From Prevotella melaninogenica (GTDB lineage Bacteria > Bacteroidota > Bacteroidia > Bacteroidales > Bacteroidaceae): 64,000 nt of DNA. The notes beneath the pieces are model-generated. The model did not search any database. It was not told the origin of the DNA and saw only the letters and a list, made by a program, of their open reading frames with translations. The DNA lies in NCBI RefSeq assembly GCF_018127965.1, contig NZ_CP072349.1, forward strand, positions 1,678,001 to 1,742,000. Direction: 5' to 3'. This document shows, piece by piece, positions 33,732-41,390 of the stretch; position 1 is the stretch's first letter, and the number at the start of each line of letters is the position of its first letter. Position numbers and translations under genes: made by a program.

Positions 33732-35192
33732 ATGGCAGAGTTCATAGTAGCCATTGAATTAGGCTCATCAAAGATTACGGGAATCGCTGGCAAAAAGAAT
33801 CTTGACGGCAGTATCTCCGTGCTTGCTGTTGTAAAGGAAGACGCTACACAGTGTATTCGCAAGGGTGTCGTTTACAACATCGACAAGACCGGACAGTGCC
33901 TCACTGGCATCATCAACAAACTAAGAAAACAACTGAAGTATGAGATTTCTCAGGTCTATGTAGGCGTGGGAGGACAGTCTATACGAAGCGTTCGTAACGT
34001 TATCGTAAAGGATCTGCCTACTGATACCATCATTACCTCAGATATGATTAATGAGTTAATGGATGCCAACCGCAATATGACTTATCCTGACCAGGAGATT
34101 CTCGATGCTGCCACACAGGAGTATAAGGTTGACAACCAGTTTGTTCTTGACCCAGTCGGTATCAAAGCCACTCGCCTTGAGGGTAACTTCCTTAATATCC
34201 TTTGGCGCAAGGCTTTCTATGATAACCTCAACAACTGCTTTGAGAAGTCTGGTATCTCTATTGCCGAGATGTACCTTGCACCTTTGGCTCTGGCTGATGC
34301 CGTTTTGAGCGAGGCTGAGAAACGTGGAGGTTGTGTATTGGTTGACTTCGGTGCTGACACAACAACAGTTTCAGTATACTACAAGAACATTCTCCGTCAC
34401 TTGGCAGTTATTCCATTGGGTGGTAACAATATTACAAAGGACATTGCCAGCCTACAGATGGAAGAAAAGGATGCTGAGGCGATGAAGCTTAAATATGGTT
34501 CTGCTTTCACTGAGAATAACGATATTGACAATACATTAAAATACTCTATCGACTCAGAACGTACCGTAGAGAGCCGTAAGTTCATTGAAATCGTTGAGGC
34601 ACGTATTGGCGAAATCGTTGAGAATGTATGGTGTCAGGTACCATCTGACTATGCCGACAAACTCCTTGGCGGTATCATTCTCACTGGTGGCGGTATGAAC
34701 TTGAAGAACATTGAACGCTGTATTCGTAATACCACACATATCGACAAGATTCGCAAAGCAAACTTCGTCACACATACCATCGCTTCAAGCAATGCTAATA
34801 TCACAGCTAAGAATGGTGACATGAACACAATTCTCGGTTTGCTTATCAAGGGTGAGATGAACTGTGCTGGACCAGAATACAACCCTGCACAGAGCAATCT
34901 CTTCAACAACGAAGACATTGCAGTAGCAACTCCTATCGATCAACAGCAGCAACCTTATACGCCATCATCTACAACCAGACAGGGACAAGGTATTGTTCCA
35001 ACACCTGAAGAGAAGAAGAAGGCTGAAGCTGAGCGTCGCAAACGTGAAGAGGAAGAGCGCAAACTACGTGAGGAAGAGGAAGCAAGAGAGCGCGAACTCG
35101 AAGAGGAGAAGCGTCGCAATAGCTTCTGGAACAAATTCTCACGTAAGGTGAAAGAGTTCGGAAAAACCATTATGAGTGAGGATGAAGAATAA
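33732..35192 (+). CDS. ftsA: Divisome actin-like protein FtsA
   Basis: This 486-residue actin-fold ATPase tethers FtsZ to the membrane. Nucleotide-site segments are ELGSSKITGIAGK, VDFGADTTTVSVYY and GGIILTGGGMNLKNIE. The C-terminus is extended: a Pro/Gln linker, a run of Glu/Arg/Lys predicted as helix or coiled coil (about 430-470), and a terminal amphipathic segment (SFWNKFSRKVKEFGKT) that should bind the membrane. Confidence 0.95.
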   Translation: MAEFIVAIELGSSKITGIAGKKNLDGSISVLAVVKEDATQCIRKGVVYNIDKTGQCLTGIINKLRKQLKYEISQVYVGVGGQSIRSVRNVIVKDLPTDTIITSDMINELMDANRNMTYPDQEILDAATQEYKVDNQFVLDPVGIKATRLEGNFLNILWRKAFYDNLNNCFEKSGISIAEMYLAPLALADAVLSEAEKRGGCVLVDFGADTTTVSVYYKNILRHLAVIPLGGNNITKDIASLQMEEKDAEAMKLKYGSAFTENNDIDNTLKYSIDSERTVESRKFIEIVEARIGEIVENVWCQVPSDYADKLLGGIILTGGGMNLKNIERCIRNTTHIDKIRKANFVTHTIASSNANITAKNGDMNTILGLLIKGEMNCAGPEYNPAQSNLFNNEDIAVATPIDQQQQPYTPSSTTRQGQGIVPTPEEKKKAEAERRKREEEERKLREEEEARERELEEEKRRNSFWNKFSRKVKEFGKTIMSEDEE

Positions 35193-35248
35193 TCCAACAG
35201 CTCACACAGAAAAAGAACATAGGAAATAAACATAGACAACATACTGTT

Positions 35249-36577
35249 ATGGCAGACAACAATAATAAAATGGATATATTAGACTTCGGTGACGGCGATG
35301 TAGCTGATAGCATCATCAAGGTCATTGGTGTCGGTGGTGGTGGTGGTAACGCCGTAAACCACATGTACAGAGAAGGTATCCACGATGTGACCTTCGTACT
35401 CTGCAACACGGATGCGCAAGCACTCAACGACTCTCCTGTTCCTGTTCATCTGCAATTGGGTAAGGAAGGATTAGGTGCTGGAAACCGTCCTGAGCGTGCA
35501 CGTCAGGCAGCTGAAGAGACCAGCGAGGATATCAAGCGTATGCTCAACGATGGTACGAAGATGGCATTTATCACCGCTGGTATGGGTGGTGGTACGGGTA
35601 CTGGTGCAGCACCAGTCATCGCACGTGTCAGCAAGGAATTGGGTATTCTCACCGTGGGTATCGTTACCATTCCATTCCGTTTCGAGGGAGCTAAGAAGAT
35701 AGATCAGGCGTTGGATGGCGTTGAAGAGATGGCAAAGCACGTCGATGCGCTGCTCGTTATCAACAACGAACGTCTCCGCGAGATTTATCCAGAGCTGAGC
35801 TTGCTCAATGGTTTCCGTAAGGCTGACGACACCCTGAGCGTCGCTGCTAAGAGTATTGCAGAGATTATCACCGTTCATGGTATTATGAACCTCGACTTCA
35901 ACGATGTTAAGACAGTCCTCAAAGATGGCGGTGTAGCTATCATGTCAACCGGTTATGGTGAGGGTGAAGGTCGTGTGAAGCAGGCAATTGAGGATGCACT
36001 CAACTCACCATTGCTCAACGATAATGATGTCTATAAGTCTAAGAAGATCCTGCTCTCTATCAACTTCAACACTGACGACAAGGACAACCCTGGTCTGACA
36101 ATGGAGGAAATGGGCGATGTGACAGAGTTCATGAACCACTTCAGCGCTGACTTCGAGTTGAAATGGGGACTTGCTATTGACCCTGAGCTCGACAAGAAGG
36201 TTAAGGTTACTATCCTTGCAACGGGCTTCGGTATCGAGGATGTTGACGGTATGGGTAGCCATATCAAGAAGCAGACACAAGAGGATGCAGCACGCCAGGC
36301 AGAGGAAGAGGAGAAGGCTGCAGAGCGTCGTGACCGTCGTGATCGTTTCTATAAGGACAACAACAGTTCACAATACAAGCATCGTCCACACATCTATCGC
36401 TTTACAGCGGATGAGCTCGACAACGAGGATGTTATCCTTGCTGTAGAGAACACACCAACCTATAAGCGTACAAAACAGATGATTAAGGACATCAAGCGCA
36501 TCAGCAATCCTGAGCAAGATAATGAAGATAACGAAAACAAAGAAGGCGCTGTTGAAGGCGTTATTAGCTTCGTATAA
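35249..36577 (+). CDS. ftsZ: Cell division GTPase FtsZ
   Basis: The 442-residue tubulin homologue has the G-box GVGGGGGNAVNHM, tubulin signature GMGGGTGTGAAP (near residues 108-119) and synergy loop NLDFNDVKT. It polymerises at midcell to form the Z-ring. The C-terminal part is a charged linker, a TPTYKRTK segment and a further acidic tail. It is the last gene of the cluster, with a terminator 25 nt after the stop. Confidence 0.98.
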   Translation: MADNNNKMDILDFGDGDVADSIIKVIGVGGGGGNAVNHMYREGIHDVTFVLCNTDAQALNDSPVPVHLQLGKEGLGAGNRPERARQAAEETSEDIKRMLNDGTKMAFITAGMGGGTGTGAAPVIARVSKELGILTVGIVTIPFRFEGAKKIDQALDGVEEMAKHVDALLVINNERLREIYPELSLLNGFRKADDTLSVAAKSIAEIITVHGIMNLDFNDVKTVLKDGGVAIMSTGYGEGEGRVKQAIEDALNSPLLNDNDVYKSKKILLSINFNTDDKDNPGLTMEEMGDVTEFMNHFSADFELKWGLAIDPELDKKVKVTILATGFGIEDVDGMGSHIKKQTQEDAARQAEEEEKAAERRDRRDRFYKDNNSSQYKHRPHIYRFTADELDNEDVILAVENTPTYKRTKQMIKDIKRISNPEQDNEDNENKEGAVEGVISFV

Positions 36578-36601
36578 TAGTTATATCAAAAATAAGAAAA
36601 G

Positions 36602-36633
36602 GCTGGACTCCGAAAGAAGTTCAGCTTTTTTTT
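36602..36633 (+). terminator. Intrinsic terminator after ftsZ
   Basis: GCTGGACT (36602-36609) pairs with AGTTCAGC (36618-36625) using one G-U, and is followed by eight or nine T. It ends the dcw operon. Confidence 0.9.
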
Positions 36634-36848
36634 GCTCTTGCCGTAAGTTTCACTATTATATAAATTCGTATTAAGCCCCCATACCTAAACAAACATATTC
36701 CCTCAGATACGCACTTCATCAACACCAAACAATAAACACCAAACATTCAACGCAAAACAAATCACAATGTGCTAAATGAGTAGAAATCTCTTTCATAAAC
36801 ATATAAAAACGGATTTTTATCTAAATTACTCAAAAAGAATAATACATA

Positions 36849-36880
36849 TTTGTTATTTTAAGGAATCTTTACTACTTTTG
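36849..36880 (+). promoter_or_regulatory. Promoter of the Bor-like lipoprotein gene
   Basis: TTTG at 36849-36852 and TACTTTTG at 36873-36880 are separated by exactly 20 nt, a textbook Bacteroidetes promoter. The start of transcription near 36887 leaves an unusually long leader of about 255 nt. Confidence 0.75.
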
Positions 36881-37031
36881 CAACATATTCTTTCAAGAAC
36901 ATAAAACTCATTTGAGAAAAGAAGCGTTATACTCATTTCAAAGTCAGAAACATAAGAAATACTAATTTAGCATATAGAAACAACTTTGTGATTCTTATTA
37001 TATGGAATTACCAATTTAAACTCTATTAAAT

Positions 37032-37121
37032 ATGGCATTTTCTCTAAAACTTCAACTTAGACTTGAGCATAGTCAGTTCCACGCTTCTCACACTCTAAAA
37101 AAATAAGCTGAGAAGGGACTG
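37032..37121 (+). promoter_or_regulatory. Leader ORF and hairpin before the Bor-like gene
   Basis: A 24-codon ORF (37032-37106, beginning MAFSLKLQLRLEHSQ) overlaps the left arm of a hairpin formed by CTTCTCA (37084-37090) and TGAGAAG (37109-37115), extended by CAGTTCC (37074-37080) with GGACTG (37116-37121). The stem ends 20 nt before the ATG at 37142. This layout would let ribosomes on the leader ORF open the stem, but the ORF has no clear ribosome site. Confidence 0.4.
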
Positions 37122-37141
37122 AGGAAGCAAAAGAAAATATT

Positions 37142-37474
37142 ATGAAAATTGTAAAAATCAAGAATCTGATTCTTGCAGGTTTGGTAGTATCAACTATGTC
37201 TTCTTGCTACAGTGTAACAACTTGCGTTGGTAATGTTAAGGTTGACGATCCTGCAGTAAAGGTAAACACTGTAAAAAATCACCATTTCATTTATGGTTTA
37301 GTTAATGGTGGAAACACGAAGCTTGAAGATACAAAGTATGTAGGAACTCGCAAGAACTACAAAGTGAAGAAAAGCACTACTTTCGTAGATGGTCTGCTTG
37401 AAGCTATCACTTTTGGTCTATATACTCCTACAACAACGACATATTACTTGCCAGTTGACCAACTCTGTAAATAA
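37142..37474 (+). CDS. Bor/Iss-like small lipoprotein
   Basis: The 110-residue protein has a lipoprotein signal with the modified Cys at residue 22 (STMSSC). The mature part matches the layout of the lambda Bor / E. coli Iss family as I remember it: HHFIYGLVNGG corresponds to HHFFVSGIGQ, and STTFVDGLLEAITFGLYTP to TFVNGLLGFITLGIYTP. Bor is an outer-membrane lipoprotein linked to serum survival in E. coli; the role in Bacteroidetes is unknown. The gene is monocistronic, with its own promoter, long leader and terminator. Confidence 0.75.
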   Translation: MKIVKIKNLILAGLVVSTMSSCYSVTTCVGNVKVDDPAVKVNTVKNHHFIYGLVNGGNTKLEDTKYVGTRKNYKVKKSTTFVDGLLEAITFGLYTPTTTTYYLPVDQLCK

Positions 37475-37630
37475 AACTGAAATAATATAAATCTAAAGGA
37501 GTTTGCATAGGGTTTCCCTAAAAACCTACAAAAGTTAATACAATATCAAGGATTTCAACTATTAAGAGGGTATATTAAAATGCATATATCATTTTGATAA
37601 TCTTACAGTTTGAAACAATTCACTAAAGAT

Positions 37631-37675
37631 GACCATTTCTGTACTCGAGTTTGAGTAAAGAAATGGTCTTTTCTT
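37631..37675 (+). terminator. Intrinsic terminator after the Bor-like gene
   Basis: GACCATTTCT (37631-37640) pairs perfectly with AGAAATGGTC (37659-37668); inner arms TACTC/GAGTA extend the stem. TTTTCTTT follows. Confidence 0.85.
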
Positions 37676-37792
37676 TGCTTTTAGGAAAAAGCTGCTTATA
37701 GTTTAAAAGTTGTCAAGTTACTAATGTACATTTTGACACACTCTCAGCCTTTCTATCTATAAGCCTCTTTACCCCTATATCCATTTATTATT

Positions 37793-37858
37793 AAGCCTCC
37801 GCACCACATGTGTTAAGCGTCCGCACATAACGTGCTAAGGCTTCGCACACTCGTAGAA
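37793..37858 (-). repeat. Three 22-bp units of repeat family 2
   Basis: Read on the minus strand, units of 22 bp contain GTGCGAAGCCTTAG, CACGTTATGTGCGGACGC and CACATGTGGTGCGGAGGC. They match the arrays at 4796, 14731, 27148 and 57955. Confidence 0.7.
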
Positions 37859-37874
37859 GAAGGCAAGACTTCTC

Positions 37875-38366
37875 CTATTTTGTAGTATTTTCTTTCTTAC
37901 AAAGGCTCATTCCAGAAATATAATAGACCGCTGGGAGTGGCTCTTTTAGATACAGTTCCACATCATATTGCTTACAACTATCAGAAAGATCATAGTCTGA
38001 AAGTGAGAAAGAACGCTTAAAAGATCTCCCCTTAAAGCTAAAATAAATATGATCTACTCTAAAAGTTGAAAAGCCATCTAATGGTACCTTGTAAATCTTT
38101 TCTGGCAGATAATACGACCTTAACATCAGAGTGAGCCCAACTACTGTCCAACAAATACATGCGTTATTAACTATAGCATCAAAGCCCTTCGATGCTATCA
38201 ACTTATCATATAGGACTGCCACAACCGTAACAACAATAAAGAGTCCAATATCATAATATGCCACCACCAGAAATCTCTGATAGATAACATAACATCCCAT
38301 TATCAATAGCAACGAAAGGAAATTACGTAACTTACCCAACTTCGCCTTACTAAATAGTTCCTTCAT
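37875..38366 (-). CDS. Hypothetical membrane protein
   Basis: The 163-residue protein has three or four hydrophobic segments in its first 110 residues and a polar C-terminal domain (about 110-163) ending in Lys/Asn/Thr. I do not recognise the family. The layout resembles small Bacteroidetes membrane proteins with an extracytoplasmic tail. It is alone, on the minus strand, flanked by repeat families 2 and 4 on its two sides. Confidence 0.6.
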   Translation of the reverse strand: MKELFSKAKLGKLRNFLSLLLIMGCYVIYQRFLVVAYYDIGLFIVVTVVAVLYDKLIASKGFDAIVNNACICWTVVGLTLMLRSYYLPEKIYKVPLDGFSTFRVDHIYFSFKGRSFKRSFSLSDYDLSDSCKQYDVELYLKEPLPAVYYISGMSLCKKENTTK

Positions 38367-38472
38367 TCTGCCTTATTTACAATGTTATATCCATGGCTTG
38401 TATCATAGACTCACCATAAATACGCTCCTCACATAGTCCTAAATATTAATCAATCCAAAACAAACATCTAAG

Positions 38473-38676
38473 ACAAACATGTTCCCTCGAATGCACACTT
38501 CATCATCACCTAACATTCAACACCCAACACCTAAACACAAACATGTTCCCCCAGATGCGCACTTCATCATCACCCAACATTCAACATCCAACACCCAAGC
38601 CAACATTTACACTTCATCATCACTCAACATTCAACACCTAACACCCATATTTAACACCCAACACCTAACATAGGCA
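38473..38676 (+). repeat. Repeat family 4 array (CAACACCCAACACC / GTTCCCTC)
   Basis: Two 64-bp units start at 38473 and 38537 (landmarks ACATGTTCCC, GCACTTCATCATCACC, ACATTCAACA, CCAACACCTAA), then a shorter third unit near 38600-38645 and further CAACACC copies to 38676. Single divergent units or fragments lie at 36689-36760, inverted at 54648-54682, and as GTTCCCTC at 58869 and 62450. The array overlaps the 3' end of the yeiH-like gene. Confidence 0.75.
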
Positions 38677-39697
38677 CCAAATACTTTGCCAAGCAATAAC
38701 CTCCACCGATCAGCCAGCACCATAGAATTGCTGCCAAGAGGAAAGGTTTAAAGCCTGCTTTCTTAAACTTATCAATACTCGTTTCAGCACCGAGCGCAGA
38801 CATAGCCATGGTAAGAAGGAAGGTGTCGAGGGTATTGATAAAGTCGACAAGCTCTTTTGGAAGTAAGTTCAATGAGTTAAAACCGATGACCACAAGAAAG
38901 AGGATAGCAAACCAAGGGATGTTTATCTTACGACTACCGCCAACCTCATCGTCTCGCTCTGCAACATTCTTTGCAACAAAGAAAGCTATAACCAACAACA
39001 CAGGTACCAACATCATCACACGAATCATCTTGACGATAATCGCAGAATTGCTCACTGCAGCACCCATCGCATTACCTGCACCGACGACATGAGCCACCTC
39101 ATGAATCGTTGAACCCGCAAAGATTCCCATTGCATCGGGTGATAAATCAAAAACACCTGCACGATAAAGAATAGGATAAAGGAACATTGAAAGTGTACCG
39201 AAGATTACCACCGTCGCTACCGCTACAGCTGTCTTATAAGGCTTCGGACGAATAGCTCCGTCGACACCTAACACCGCTGCGGCTCCACAGATACCACTTC
39301 CACAAGCTGCCAAAAGAGCTATACTGCGGTCCATTTTCAAGAGTCTACCTACCAAAACACCCAAAAGAATCGTTCCACATACGATAATTACATCCACGAT
39401 TATAGCAGGGAAACCCACAGCTACCACGTCTTGAAAGGTCAAACGGAAACCATAAAGGATAATTCCAAAGCGCAAAACACGTTTTCCACAGAAGGCAATA
39501 CCAGGCACCCAAGTATCTGGAAGATTATTGCGCAGACTGTTGGCGTAAAGCATACCCAAGATAATACCAACAACCATCGGACTCAATGAAAGTGCTTTCA
39601 CCCATCCCATATCACCGATATAGAACGCTGCACAGGCAAACAAAGTAATCAGCAGTACACCATGAAGCATACTACTACGCTGTTCTGTTAACTTCAT
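38651..39697 (-). CDS. YeiH family putative sulfate exporter
   Basis: This 348-residue protein has about ten hydrophobic segments and the family motifs LAACGSGICGAAAVLGVDGA and FAGSTIHEVAHVVGAG. The family (UPF0324) is annotated as putative sulfate or sulfonate exporter, with little direct proof. The last six residues (MLGVGC) are encoded by repeat family 4 sequence, so the array may have replaced the original 3' end. The gene is alone on the minus strand. Confidence 0.85.
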   Translation of the reverse strand: MKLTEQRSSMLHGVLLITLFACAAFYIGDMGWVKALSLSPMVVGIILGMLYANSLRNNLPDTWVPGIAFCGKRVLRFGIILYGFRLTFQDVVAVGFPAIIVDVIIVCGTILLGVLVGRLLKMDRSIALLAACGSGICGAAAVLGVDGAIRPKPYKTAVAVATVVIFGTLSMFLYPILYRAGVFDLSPDAMGIFAGSTIHEVAHVVGAGNAMGAAVSNSAIIVKMIRVMMLVPVLLVIAFFVAKNVAERDDEVGGSRKINIPWFAILFLVVIGFNSLNLLPKELVDFINTLDTFLLTMAMSALGAETSIDKFKKAGFKPFLLAAILWCWLIGGGYCLAKYLVPMLGVGC

Positions 39698-39807
39698 AGA
39701 CTTATTTTATATATAGACAAAGTTTGAATTTTCATGCTTCAAGACCACAAAAGTAATAAAAAAACGAACCATATAAAAAGGGTATCGCAATTTTTATCAC
39801 GAACAAA

Positions 39808-39876
39808 AGAATTTATTTTCATGAACGAAAATATTTCTTTTCATGAAGATAAATATTTTTTTCATGAAAAAAATTT
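39808..39876 (+). repeat. Repeat family 3: three TTCATGAA/AAATATTT units
   Basis: Three units of about 22 bp, each with TTTCATGAA followed by a short A-rich spacer and AAATATTT or AAATTT, lie at about 39808-39830, 39834-39860 and 39862-39876. TTCATGAA and AAATATTT are each palindromic. The same type of array, with four units, is at 51824-51905. Both arrays lie between two minus-strand genes. Confidence 0.75.
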
Positions 39877-39953
39877 GATAAAGACAATCTATAAGTATAA
39901 TATACGGTTACTTTAGGAGCAGTATTAACGCCTAACAAACAGCTTAAAGCACA

Positions 39954-40679
39954 TTAACTAAACAGCTCGCGCATCACCTGAAAACTCTTTAGCTCAGGCA
40001 TATCAGGCACATGGATTCGATAGTAATGCAATACTATATCAGAAATACGATTACGATCGTGACGAGAAAGACGGAAAAGGTGCATATTCTCGTAGTCCAT
40101 ACGAATCAACTGATTAATACCTGCGGCATCTGCAGGGAGTAAATAATCTGAATGAAGAGGTGCTGTAGCAGTGAAGGTTGCATTGCGAAGATCAAAACAA
40201 GCACCCGACTGATAGGCATCAAGATTAGGAAAGAAACCTATGAAACGACTCAAACGCATCATAAAGACAAGGTGGAAGTTGGCATAATCATGTTCAGCCT
40301 CATCCAACCATTCCATACTCGCACATATATAATTATAGAGGTGGGCGTTCTGTTGCTCACCACGCGTGACATAATAAAGGAATTCAGAAAGGAAGAGAAG
40401 TATAGCCGACTTCACAGGGTCAAAAGGTATAGAGCCGTAAGGACGAAGGATACGCACTTCCTTTATACGCTGCAAAGAAGTTCGTGGACGGTAATCAAAT
40501 TCAAGGTCGAGTAAGGTCAGCGGTTGAAAATACTGCTTCTTAATCTTCCCTTTTGCCGTCTTAGGAATGCGCGTTATAAAAGAAATACGCCCCTCTAACT
40601 CGGTAAACATATCAATTATTAGCGATGAGTCACCGAACTTCAGAGAACGTAAAACAATAGCCTTTGACTTCAAAATCAT
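39954..40679 (-). CDS. recO: DNA repair protein RecO
   Basis: The 241-residue protein starts MILKSKAIVLRSLKFGDSSL, typical of RecO, with an N-terminal OB-fold region and a helical C-terminal domain. RecO loads RecA on SSB-coated DNA with RecR. The ATG at 40679 is chosen over the one at 40703 because two overlapping -7 boxes (TATTTTTG) lie at 40693-40708, upstream of 40679 but covering the longer start. It is divergent from tRNA-Glu/rpsT. Confidence 0.92.
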   Translation of the reverse strand: MILKSKAIVLRSLKFGDSSLIIDMFTELEGRISFITRIPKTAKGKIKKQYFQPLTLLDLEFDYRPRTSLQRIKEVRILRPYGSIPFDPVKSAILLFLSEFLYYVTRGEQQNAHLYNYICASMEWLDEAEHDYANFHLVFMMRLSRFIGFFPNLDAYQSGACFDLRNATFTATAPLHSDYLLPADAAGINQLIRMDYENMHLFRLSRHDRNRISDIVLHYYRIHVPDMPELKSFQVMRELFS

Positions 40680-40692
40680 ATAAAAAACGATG

Positions 40693-40708
40693 CAAAAATA
40701 CAAAAATA
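40693..40708 (-). promoter_or_regulatory. Two tandem -7 boxes of recO
   Basis: On the minus strand the sequence reads TATTTTTGTATTTTTG, two consecutive consensus matches, giving a very short leader before the ATG at 40679. Confidence 0.65.
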
Positions 40709-40739
40709 CAGCCTCTTACGAAAATTTATTAGCAAAAAG

Positions 40740-40771
40740 TTTGGTTGATTGAAATAAATGGGCTACCTTTG
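40740..40771 (+). promoter_or_regulatory. Promoter of tRNA-Glu and rpsT
   Basis: TTTG at 40740-40743 and TACCTTTG at 40764-40771 are separated by exactly 20 nt. The tRNA begins 20 nt after the -7 box. Confidence 0.85.
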
Positions 40772-40790
40772 CACCCGCAAAATCAGCTAT

Positions 40791-40862
40791 GGTCCCTTCG
40801 TCTATCGGTTAGGACGAGAGATTTTCATTCTCTAAAGAGCAGTTCGACTCTGCTAGGGACTA
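40791..40862 (+). tRNA. tRNA-Glu (anticodon TTC)
   Basis: The 72-nt sequence folds as a standard tRNA. The acceptor arm is GGTCCCT paired with AGGGACT (first pair G-U), the D arm has GTCT/AGGAC, the anticodon arm AGAGA/TCTCT holds the loop TTTTCAT with anticodon TTC, and the T arm has TTCGACTC. The discriminator base is A and CCA is not encoded. It is just upstream of, and probably co-transcribed with, rpsT. Confidence 0.95.
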
Positions 40863-40889
40863 CAAGTAAAATAAAAGAAGAAAACAAAG

Positions 40890-41144
40890 ATGGCAAATCA
40901 CAAATCATCATTGAAGAGAATCCGTCAGGACAAGGTTAAGACCTTGCACAACAGATATTATGCAAAGACTATGCGTAACGCTGTTCGCAAGTTGCGTAGC
41001 ATGACGGATAAGGAAGAGGCTGTTAAGCTCTACCCTGTTGTACAGAAGATGTTGGACAAGTTAGCAAAGACTAACGTTATCCACCAGAACAAGGCAGCTA
41101 ATTTGAAGTCTGCTCTCTGCAAGCACGTAGCTGCATTGGGATAA
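40890..41144 (+). CDS. rpsT: 30S ribosomal protein S20
   Basis: The 84-residue basic protein begins [20 protein letters not shown] and ends with [15 protein letters not shown], typical of S20, which binds 16S rRNA in the small subunit body. It lies 27 nt after tRNA-Glu and has its own terminator. Confidence 0.97.
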   Translation: MANHKSSLKRIRQDKVKTLHNRYYAKTMRNAVRKLRSMTDKEEAVKLYPVVQKMLDKLAKTNVIHQNKAANLKSALCKHVAALG

Positions 41145-41180
41145 AAAATACTTTCAGTCATAGCTGAAAAGAACAATAAG

Positions 41181-41211
41181 AGCCGTAATCCTATTGGGAT
41201 TATGGCTTTTT
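41181..41211 (+). terminator. Intrinsic terminator after rpsT
   Basis: AGCCGTAATCC (41181-41191) pairs with GGATTATGGCT (41197-41207) using one G-U, with a 5-nt loop and a TTTT tract. Confidence 0.88.
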
Positions 41212-41267
41212 GCATATTATACACTTGTTAGACTTATAGAAAGTGCTTGTACAAATGGGGGCATTTC

Positions 41268-41356
41268 AATTTGCTGTCACTGCTGTCATCCACTATAAGC
41301 ACTTAACTTATTCATTTACAGAGTAGTAAAAGAAGTGTTAAAAGTGACAGCAAATT
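41268..41356. repeat. 89-bp element with 13-bp inverted ends
   Basis: AATTTGCTGTCAC (41268-41280) and GTGACAGCAAATT (41344-41356) are perfect inverted copies 63 nt apart; the left end also has a partial direct repeat TGCTGTCA. It lies between convergent rpsT and hemG. It has the form of a small inverted-repeat element, but could also serve as a terminator for hemG. No ORF lies inside. Confidence 0.55.
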
Positions 41357-41390
41357 AAAATAAAGAAAAACACGTGTAAGACAGCTGTAT

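Larger units (their letters stand above)
36578..37141. other. Gap between ftsZ and the Bor-like gene
   Basis: It holds the ftsZ terminator, one divergent unit of repeat family 4 (36689-36760, with ATTCCCTC and GCACTTCATC), a strong promoter at 36849-36880 and a 250-nt leader with a small ORF and a hairpin. Confidence 0.65.
37475..37874. other. Gap between the Bor-like gene and the small membrane protein gene
   Basis: It holds the terminator at 37631-37675, a TTTTGACACACTC sequence at 37732-37744 (resembling ends of some Bacteroidetes insertion sequences, but with no transposase) and the family 2 repeats at 37793-37858. Confidence 0.6.

Noticed and set aside
34955-35242. Ser/Arg-rich minus-strand ORF opposite the ftsA tail
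   Set aside because: It is the antisense of the Glu/Arg/Lys-rich C-terminus of FtsA and has no independent support.
37732-37744. TTTTGACACACTC as an insertion sequence end
   Set aside because: There is a single short match, with no second end and no transposase remnant nearby.
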